Source: Chloroflexi bacterium UBA2235 (lineage in GTDB: Bacteria; Chloroflexota; UBA11872; UBA12225). Taken from it: a stretch of DNA of 17,392 bases. The position numbers and the translations under genes were made by a program. The DNA is taken from positions 30,342 to 47,733 of the forward strand of contig DDYL01000072.1 in assembly GCA_002347925.1 (NCBI GenBank), written 5' to 3'. Under the pieces are notes generated by a model that saw only the letters and a list, made by a program, of their open reading frames with translations, was not told the origin of the DNA and ran no database searches. Below are positions 7,342 through 13,265 of the stretch, one piece after another (within the stretch, counting starts at the first letter, position 1; each line of letters begins with the position of its first letter).

Positions 7342-8358
7342 ATGAGCGAGAAACGCACGCTTTCCGTGGGGTTGATCGGTTGCGGCACGATGGGTGGGTC
7401 GCATGCGACCCAACTGGTCACCTTGCCCGAGGTTCGTCTGGCCGTGGCCTGCGATTTGGATATCACCCGTGCCGAAGCAGTGGCTACCCAAGCCGCCACC
7501 AAGGGGCAGACTGTCCGGGTGACGACTGACGTGGCGACGGTCCTCGCGGACCCGTCCATCGATGGGGTCATCGTGGCAACCCCGAACTTCACCCACAAGG
7601 ACGTCGTCCTCGCTGCGCTCGCCGCTGGCAAGGATGTCTTTTGCGAGAAGCCGATGGCGCTGACCCTTGCCGACTGCGACGTGATGATCGCCCGCGCCCA
7701 CGAACTCGGACGCAAGTTGATGGTCGGTCAGGTCCTTCGCCTGATCACCGTCTTTGCGACCGTCCGCCGTCTCGTCAGTGAGGGAACGGTGGGCAAGCCA
7801 TTTGCCGTGCGGATCCTGCGATGCGCACGCCGTGGCGCGGATGGGCCATGGGCGGCGACCTGGCGTTCCAAGCGTGCCAATACCGGGGGCCTCCTACACG
7901 AGGTCAACGTGCACGAGTTCGACTTCATGCGGTCGATCTTCGGCGAAGTGGCCGAGGTCACTGCCATGGCTGCCAACTTCACCCGGCCTGAATACGACTA
8001 CGAGGATCACGTGGTAGTGACCCTCCGGTTCCGCAACGGCGGGCTTGGAGTGCTCGAATCGTCGGTGGCGACGGTCATCGGCGCGACGGAAGGTCTGGTG
8101 ACGGGTGATCGTGGAAGCATCTTCTACGACTGGGCGCGCAATCATGTCTCGTACCGTCTGGTCGACGGGACCGAGGTGGAAGTGCCTGTCGAACGCGATG
8201 CGGGCCGATCCGTCCAGAGCGAACTAAGCAGCTTTGCCCAGTGGGTGTTGCACGACGAGGCGCCGGTGGTGACTTCCGAGGATGGACGCCGGGCCGTCCA
8301 ACTTGCCGAGGCGGCCTACGAATCAGTTGCGACCGGACGCACTGTTCACCTTCACTAA
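7342..8358 (+). CDS. Gfo/Idh/MocA-family NAD(P)-dependent oxidoreductase, first copy
   Basis: Dehydrogenates a sugar, inositol or similar hydroxyl, usually with NAD(P). I place the start at ATG 7342, not the in-frame TTG four codons earlier, because GGAGAGAG lies immediately before the ATG; this gives 338 aa. The N-terminal Rossmann loop is GLIGCGTMGGSH (10-21). The catalytic-lysine motif is C-E-K-P (K103). The C-terminal sheet domain starts near 125, and the substrate motif GGLLHEVNVHEFD (182-194) supplies E187 (where many relatives have Asp) and H191. It lies 46 bp after the second TIM-barrel gene and ends the operon. Such pairs with AP_endonuc_2 proteins occur in inositol, 3-keto-glucoside and C-glycoside pathways; the sequence does not say which applies. 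Confidence 0.92.
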   Translation: MSEKRTLSVGLIGCGTMGGSHATQLVTLPEVRLAVACDLDITRAEAVATQAATKGQTVRVTTDVATVLADPSIDGVIVATPNFTHKDVVLAALAAGKDVFCEKPMALTLADCDVMIARAHELGRKLMVGQVLRLITVFATVRRLVSEGTVGKPFAVRILRCARRGADGPWAATWRSKRANTGGLLHEVNVHEFDFMRSIFGEVAEVTAMAANFTRPEYDYEDHVVVTLRFRNGGLGVLESSVATVIGATEGLVTGDRGSIFYDWARNHVSYRLVDGTEVEVPVERDAGRSVQSELSSFAQWVLHDEAPVVTSEDGRRAVQLAEAAYESVATGRTVHLH

Positions 8359-8430
8359 CCACTTCACTGACCACAACTGCGTGATGGGCGAGACCCCTGC
8401 CACCCGGCGATCTCGCTCCCGTGATCCGCG

Positions 8431-8473
8431 CGCCTCTCCCCTTCCCCGTTACGACGGGCGAAGGGGAGAGGCG
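8431..8473. terminator. Strong hairpin with TACG tetraloop between converging genes (bidirectional terminator or dispersed repeat)
   Basis: Perfect 14-bp arms CGCCTCTCCCCTTC (8431-8444) and GAAGGGGAGAGGCG (8460-8473) enclose a second 5-bp stem CCCGT/ACGGG (8445-8449, 8454-8458) with loop TACG. Only C8459 is unpaired. It lies in the 122-bp gap between the converging Gfo/Idh and SDR genes. There is no T tract. The pyrimidine arm/purine arm pattern resembles dispersed palindromic repeats seen in some GC-rich genomes; only one copy is visible here. Confidence 0.6.
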
Positions 8474-8480
8474 TGGCCCG

Positions 8481-9272
8481 TCAGTCGCCCTGCAGGTCGC
8501 GTCCCATGCGCCACATCCCGGCCGTGAGGCCCCCATCCACCGGGAGGACCACGCCTGTGATGAAACTGGCGTCGTCCGATGCGAGGAAGGTTATTGCGGC
8601 CGCGATGTCGTCTGCCTGCCCGACCCGGCCGATCGGGTACCAGGGCGTCAGTCGCTCGAAGATGTCCGGGGTCCGTTCCAGTCGTCTTGTCCAAGCCGGC
8701 GTCTGGACTGTTCCCGGGCAGACGACATTCGCACGGATCCCGTACTGGCCATACCGCACCGCCAGGTTCTTGGCGAAATTGATCACCCCGGCCTTGGCGG
8801 CGCTGTAGGCGTCGTCACCGATTCCCATCAGGCCATTGACCGTCGAAACGCAGACGATCGATCCCCGGCCGGCATCGATCATTCCTGGCAGGATTGCCTT
8901 GGAGACGACGAACTGGCTCCGCAAGGCCCCGACCATGACCCGGTCCCAGGTCTCCACGGACGTCGAGAGTGGGTCGTCGCCCCCGCCTGAAGATGCGTTG
9001 TTGACCAGGATCGTTGGGGCGCTACCGAGGTCAGAAGTAGCCCGACGGACGGCCTCGTTGACCGCGTCTTCACTTGTTGCGTCGGCGTCAATCGCAATCG
9101 CACGTCCCCCGGTAGCGACGATCAGTTCGACCGTCCCGGCCGCGCCTGCCGGGTTCCGGTCGACGACGGCTACGGACGCCCCTCGTCCGGCAAGTCGTAG
9201 TGATGTGGCACGGCCGATGCCGGACCCGCCTCCGGTCACGAATGCGACCCGGCTCGCGAATTCCTCGCTCAT
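8481..9272 (-). CDS. Short-chain dehydrogenase/reductase (SDR) with Ala at the usual catalytic Asn
   Basis: A classical SDR of 263 aa, probably oxidising or reducing a sugar or related alcohol with NAD(P). The ATG at 9272 has GGAGGAG upstream on the - strand. The nucleotide loop is TGGGSGIG (13-20), VVDRN after strand 2 (36-40) favours NAD over NADP, and NNAS is at 91-94. Ser143, Tyr156 and Lys160 (YSAAK) form the active site. The helix that normally carries the fourth tetrad member reads RVMVGALRS, placing Ala116 where Asn is expected. The CPGTVQTP and VDGG ends are typical. It is divergent from the DUF6807 gene and convergent with the upstream oxidoreductase. Substrate unknown. Confidence 0.9.
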   Translation of the reverse strand: MSEEFASRVAFVTGGGSGIGRATSLRLAGRGASVAVVDRNPAGAAGTVELIVATGGRAIAIDADATSEDAVNEAVRRATSDLGSAPTILVNNASSGGGDDPLSTSVETWDRVMVGALRSQFVVSKAILPGMIDAGRGSIVCVSTVNGLMGIGDDAYSAAKAGVINFAKNLAVRYGQYGIRANVVCPGTVQTPAWTRRLERTPDIFERLTPWYPIGRVGQADDIAAAITFLASDDASFITGVVLPVDGGLTAGMWRMGRDLQGD

Positions 9273-9321
9273 TTCCTATCTCCTCCGCTATTGGGGTTCC
9301 GACTTGCGCCGTGGACTGGGC

Positions 9322-9371
9322 GACGGTCGGTCCGGTACCGTCTTTCGCCGCATGACCGAGGTGACGGTACC
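9322..9371. promoter_or_regulatory. Inverted-repeat operator candidate in the SDR/DUF6807 divergent region
   Basis: The 219-bp gap 9273-9491 separates divergent starts. It holds a perfect 9-bp inverted repeat, GGTACCGTC (9334-9342) and GACGGTACC (9363-9371), with a 20-bp spacer. A further GACGGT at 9322-9327 forms a second, closer dyad with ACCGTC (9337-9342). The arrangement suits a dimeric repressor or activator. The protein that binds is not evident, no regulator gene lies in the window, and no clear -35/-10 boxes stand out. Confidence 0.4.
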
Positions 9372-9491
9372 CGATCCAGAGGTCTCGCCCGCCGTCGCAA
9401 ACCGTTCCCTGGTCATGCCGGGAGGTGGTGTGGTTGGTTCGCCGGGCCGCTCATGGTTCGGTGTGTCCTTTTTCGCAAGGAGAGATGCCGG

Positions 9492-10772
9492 GTGTCACTC
9501 ACGCTTACCGTCCATGCCGGGAGCCAGTCCCATGAATCCCCCCTGATCTCGGTGACAGTCAGTCGCGACGCCCTCGGTCTCGTGGCACCGGGCGCGGTCG
9601 GATCGGACCATCACGGCGCTGCCGAGGCTGGCATCTGCCTCCTGCACGACGAGGATGCGTCCGGCGGACCCGATGGCATCCTTGTGGCCCAGTTCGACGC
9701 GCATTCGGGCACCCTCCGCTTCATCTTGCCGGGTTCGGTACGTGCGGGGTCGGTGAGACACTTGCGCGTCCTAGGGGCACCGATTGCAAGCGTCGTTCCA
9801 CCATGGCCGATGTCTGTGGTGCAGAAACTCGACCGGGTGATCGTCCGCGCTGCGGGAGAACCATTTGCGTCGTACATAACTTCGGGAGGGCGCCGGCCGT
9901 ACTTCTGGCCAATCATTGGTCCGTCCGGGGCAAGCGTTGTCCGGGGCCAGGGTTCCGCTGACCACCCTCATCACACCGGTCTTGGAATTGCCTATGGCGG
10001 GCATAGTGAGGGTGGGTCGGTCAACATCTGGTCGGACTGGGATGAACCCCCGTACGGTCCGGGTGGTCGGATGGTGCACCGCGGGTTCCGGCGCGTCATT
10101 TCCGGGCCGGTGTACGCCGAGGTCGTCCACGACCTGACGTACGTCGACACGTTCGGGGACCCGTTTTGCGAGGAGACCCGCACCCACCGGTTCTGGTGGG
10201 CTTCTGAGGCTGCCCGGTACATCGACACAACTTCCGAGGTGCGTTGGTTGCGTGATCGCGGGACCAGTCCGTTCCTTGTAGCATTGCGCCTTCCCTCTGA
10301 AATGGACATCCCGAACATTGGATCGATGACGAACGACAGCGGGACACCGGTTCCCCCAGCGCCGGGCGCGGAGCGCGCCTATCCCGCGATGTGGGTTGAC
10401 GGGAGCGGCCCGTCAGGCGAACCACCGTATCCGCCGCCGGCCGGGGCTCCGGAAGTGCTGGTGGACCAACCTGGTGCGCGCCCGTACCGTGAAGGTCCGG
10501 GCACGGGGCCGTGGCACGGCGTCGCCATCTTTGACCACCCTTCCAACCATGGGTTTCCCCACCAGGCAGGCAAGTACGCGGGTTCAATGGGCACTGGCGG
10601 TTCGGGCACCGGCCAGATCACACTTGCGTTCTACCCGCCTGAAGGCGCATCTGAGGGCGCGTTCACCTTCGGCACCCGCACGTACGTCCACCGCGGGGAC
10701 GCGATTGATGGACGGGTAGATGAGCAAGCGGCAAGTTTTCGCCATCCCCCCGAGGTTGTGGTGGGGTCGTAG
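9492..10772 (+). CDS. DUF6807 ('PmoA-like') family protein
   Basis: A 426-aa protein of the family often labelled 'PmoA family' or 'methane oxygenase PmoA'; that label misleads, as this is not particulate methane monooxygenase. I chose GTG 9492 because AAGGAGAG (9477-9484) lies 7 nt upstream and the earlier in-frame part is Arg-rich and unlike protein. Family marks are FASYITSGGRRPYFWPIIGP (125-144), DHPHHTGLGIAYG (157-169), HRGF near 194, and a C-terminal IFDHPSNHGFPHQ block. The His-rich DHPHH motif suggests a metal or active site. There is no signal peptide or membrane segment, so it is probably cytosolic. The family commonly neighbours Gfo/Idh/MocA genes, as here, suggesting a part in unusual sugar catabolism. 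I know of no established reaction. Confidence 0.8.
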   Translation: MSLTLTVHAGSQSHESPLISVTVSRDALGLVAPGAVGSDHHGAAEAGICLLHDEDASGGPDGILVAQFDAHSGTLRFILPGSVRAGSVRHLRVLGAPIASVVPPWPMSVVQKLDRVIVRAAGEPFASYITSGGRRPYFWPIIGPSGASVVRGQGSADHPHHTGLGIAYGGHSEGGSVNIWSDWDEPPYGPGGRMVHRGFRRVISGPVYAEVVHDLTYVDTFGDPFCEETRTHRFWWASEAARYIDTTSEVRWLRDRGTSPFLVALRLPSEMDIPNIGSMTNDSGTPVPPAPGAERAYPAMWVDGSGPSGEPPYPPPAGAPEVLVDQPGARPYREGPGTGPWHGVAIFDHPSNHGFPHQAGKYAGSMGTGGSGTGQITLAFYPPEGASEGAFTFGTRTYVHRGDAIDGRVDEQAASFRHPPEVVVGS

Positions 10773-11000
10773 GGAGGGGAGACGCCCGATCTCTCCTATC
10801 CACCCATCCTCACCTACCTGATTGATGTGCGCCGGGTCGCCTACGCTTGTTGCGATTTCAGCAGGGGTGCGTCAGTTGTGATGGGGATATCTGGACGCCA
10901 GCGGTCCCTGTGTGCCAACTTGACCTGCCCAATTCAGACAGATCTTCGTCACTGCCGAGGCATTCCGCCGGGAGAGATGCCCGTGTCCCGCTGTCCAGCG
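10773..11000. other. Intergenic region between converging DUF6807 and Gfo/Idh genes, with a weak hairpin
   Basis: Directly after the DUF6807 stop, GGGGAGA (10776-10782) can pair with TCTCTCC (10790-10796), with one G-T pair, as a weak terminator. Near the other end GGCAT (10959-10963) pairs with ATGCC (10977-10981), a possible terminator for the - strand gene. A 69-codon Cys-containing frame (10827-11036, GTG start) crosses the region, but it has no Shine-Dalgarno and overlaps the next gene, so I do not call it. Confidence 0.4.
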
Positions 11001-12074
11001 TCAGACGTGGGTGACCTCTTCCCACCGCCCGGATGACGATGCCCGGACCGCGGCGTCGAGGACTGCCTGGGTCTGCAGTCCATCGTGGATTGAGGGAGCG
11101 ACATCACGCCCGGTCCTGATGGAGTCGAGGAATGGTTCGAGGTTCTGCCTTCCCCAGCCCACGATGAACTCGTGATGGTCGACGCCCCAAAGCGGTGGTT
11201 CTCCCTCCAGTTGCTTCGGTTCGCCCCCATATGGATAGAGGGTGGCAACACCGTTCTCCCAGAGAAGGCCACCGCCCGAACCACTGAATAGCATGTGGCG
11301 ACGACCGATCGGGTAGGAGGCGTGGACCGCCCCGACGCGCGACAACGCGACGCTTCCATGTGCGCCGGTCGCGAACCGCACCAGAAGCACCGTGTCATCG
11401 TCGACCTCCTGCGCGTGTTTCGCGCCGGTCACGGGATCGACCAGTTCCGGGATGCAGGTATGCATTGACGAGGCCACCGCCACGATGGGGCCAAGGAGGT
11501 ACTGGCACGTATCCAGTGCATGGGCACCGATGTCGCCAATCACCCCGGTGCCGGACCGATCCTTGTCCGTGCGCCACGACCACCTTGGATGCGCGGCGAG
11601 AAGGCCCGCGCTGAACGACTGTGCATGGACGTGAAAGACGCGGCCGATCTGGCCGTCAGCAATCGCGTCATGGATCGTGCGGGTCAACGGGGAGAAGCGG
11701 GTTGAGAACCCCATCATGGATCGCACGCCAGCCCGATCGACGGCATCAGCCATCTCGCGTGCGTCCGCAAGCGATGTCGCCAGGGGCTTTTCGCAGAACA
11801 CGTGCTTGCCGGCCCGTGCGGCGGCCATCACGAGGTCGTGATGGAAGACATCCGGTGTGTCCACCACCACCGCATCGACCCCTGCAATGGCGAGTGCCTC
11901 ATCGGCGGAGGTCGTCGCGTGCGGTACGCCAAACTCCGTGGCCACGGCCTGCGCACGGTCAAGGCGCGGCCCGCACACGACCACCACGCGCGCACCCGGG
12001 AGAGCTTGCAAGGCCTCGATGTGCGCGGTTGCCATGAACCCGTATCCGAAAACTGCGAAGCCGATCGATTGCAT
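11001..12074 (-). CDS. Gfo/Idh/MocA-family NAD(P)-dependent oxidoreductase, second copy
   Basis: A 357-aa sugar/inositol-type dehydrogenase, only distantly similar to the copy at 7342. AGGAGAT precedes the ATG. The Rossmann loop is AVFGYGFMATAH (7-18), where the last Gly of the usual GxGxxG is Ala (A15). The catalytic motif is C-E-K-P with Lys96, and GVIGDIGAHALD (177-188) supplies D181 and H185, the standard substrate-site pair. A long insertion with MHTCIPELVDPVTG follows, as in many members of about 360 aa. It lies 77 bp after the third TIM-barrel gene on the same strand, so the two probably form an operon fired from the region near 13.0 kb. Substrate unknown. Confidence 0.92.
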   Translation of the reverse strand: MQSIGFAVFGYGFMATAHIEALQALPGARVVVVCGPRLDRAQAVATEFGVPHATTSADEALAIAGVDAVVVDTPDVFHHDLVMAAARAGKHVFCEKPLATSLADAREMADAVDRAGVRSMMGFSTRFSPLTRTIHDAIADGQIGRVFHVHAQSFSAGLLAAHPRWSWRTDKDRSGTGVIGDIGAHALDTCQYLLGPIVAVASSMHTCIPELVDPVTGAKHAQEVDDDTVLLVRFATGAHGSVALSRVGAVHASYPIGRRHMLFSGSGGGLLWENGVATLYPYGGEPKQLEGEPPLWGVDHHEFIVGWGRQNLEPFLDSIRTGRDVAPSIHDGLQTQAVLDAAVRASSSGRWEEVTHV

Positions 12075-12151
12075 TTCGTATCTCCTGTCACGACCACACC
12101 CGCCTGAGTAATCACGCCCCGCATCGCTTCAGTCCCGGTCGGATGCCTCAA

Positions 12152-12985
12152 TCACATGGAAAGTAGCGTATCCATGTCCGCACTGAATTCCCGGGCCTTG
12201 CGCAGGATTTCGGCAGGCGATTGGTTCGCTCCACCGAACCCGATTTCGATCGTTACCCAGCCGTCGTAGCCTATGGCCCGAAGCGAAGCCATCACGGCTG
12301 GCCAGTCAATGGTGCCGTCGAGCAATCGGACAAACCCCGGCCAGGTCGGCCCGGCATTGGTATTGAACCCCTTCACATGGACCCGGCGGATGTGATTGCC
12401 TAGCACCGGGGGCCAGTGTTGGGGCCAGGTGTACGGTGCGTGGTTTCCCGCATCCCAGTAGACGCCGACCAGCGGATGGCCGATCGTCTCGACGAAGTGG
12501 CGCATCTCGATAGGCGAGTAGATCATGCGATTCCACACATTCTCTACCGCAAGCGTGATCCCGTGTCGCTCGCAATCCGGGATAAGTTCCCGAACGAACG
12601 CAAGTGCGCGGTCCCACGCCACGCCGTACGGAACGTCTACCTCGACCCTGCCCGGGACGAGGAGGAGGGTGTCTACGCCGAGGTGTGGTGCGACCTCGAT
12701 TGTGCGTCGGACCACCCGAACTGCCTCGGCACGGACGGATGGGTCATTGGAGGTCGGTGGGATCTGCCCAAGCGGACCGGCGAGCATGCCTGAGATCGTG
12801 AGGCCGGTTTCGTGCGCCAACCGGGCAACCGTTTCCGTGTCAGCCGGGTCTCCGTCGATCGAGAAGAACCCCTCGCGGGCGAGGCCAATCTCGATTCCCG
12901 CAAAGCCGGTCTCGGCACTCACGTGGAACTGGTCGGCGAGTGGCATGCCAGCGGGGAAGGTGTTCGCCATGATGGCCTTGCGCAT
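12152..12985 (-). CDS. Sugar phosphate isomerase/epimerase-family TIM-barrel protein with complete metal site, third copy
   Basis: 277 aa from ATG 12985. AAGGA lies about 10 nt upstream, and an alternative in-frame GTG is three codons earlier. The frame is open back to 13402, but that stretch is antisense to the control region and to the binding-protein signal peptide, so it is not coding. All four canonical ligands are present: E148 (LAVENVWN), D178 (VYWDAGN), H203 (RVHVKGF) and E237 (VTIEIGF), the pattern known from tagatose 3-epimerase and IolE-like enzymes. This makes it the most likely conventional metal-dependent epimerase, isomerase or dehydratase of the three. It is the first gene of the leftward operon with the second Gfo/Idh gene and diverges from the transporter. 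Confidence 0.87.
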   Translation of the reverse strand: MRKAIMANTFPAGMPLADQFHVSAETGFAGIEIGLAREGFFSIDGDPADTETVARLAHETGLTISGMLAGPLGQIPPTSNDPSVRAEAVRVVRRTIEVAPHLGVDTLLLVPGRVEVDVPYGVAWDRALAFVRELIPDCERHGITLAVENVWNRMIYSPIEMRHFVETIGHPLVGVYWDAGNHAPYTWPQHWPPVLGNHIRRVHVKGFNTNAGPTWPGFVRLLDGTIDWPAVMASLRAIGYDGWVTIEIGFGGANQSPAEILRKAREFSADMDTLLSM

Positions 12986-13265
12986 TTCGCTCACTTCCTT
13001 ACGTATGCTGCCCCTTCCGTCTATCAGGAAGTGACCCGCATTTGCTTGCACGACCTGCACAACACTGCTTGGGTCTCTCTGTGTTTGCAGTACGACAAGA
13101 GTGATGCTACATTGGCCCCACTTCGTAGGAGACCGCCACGCCCCGTGGAGGTTTTCCTCAAGTGACGTGTAAGGGGGTGAGACACGTGATGCGCTCGACC
13201 GGCGGAAGGTCCGTCCTTGGTAGGAGCGCAGCGGGGGGTCTCGCTTCCAGAGAGGATTGCACAGC
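12986..13265. promoter_or_regulatory. Divergent control region of transporter and catabolic pair, with candidate promoter
   Basis: 280 bp separates divergent starts. The best rightward promoter candidate is TTGCAG (13085-13090), a 17-bp spacer, then TACATT (13108-13113), matching 3/6 and 4/6 of the consensus. It would leave a leader of about 145 nt with small hairpins such as GAGG-TTTT-CCTC and CGTGT/ACACG. A TGCAC direct repeat (in TTGCACGACCTGCAC) and two TGCTTG copies upstream are possible protein sites. The leftward promoter was not resolved. Confidence 0.4.

Noticed and set aside
9291..9491. 67-codon N-terminal extension of the DUF6807 protein
   Set aside because: It is Arg-rich and not conserved-looking, covers the divergent promoter region, and has a worse start than GTG 9492 with AAGGAGAG.
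9492..10772. Reading the DUF6807 gene as a methane monooxygenase subunit
   Set aside because: No membrane segments and no pMMO partner genes nearby; the name is a database carry-over.
10827..11036. 69-codon Cys-containing small open frame
   Set aside because: GTG start without Shine-Dalgarno, overlap with the 3' end of the opposing gene, and no recognisable domain.
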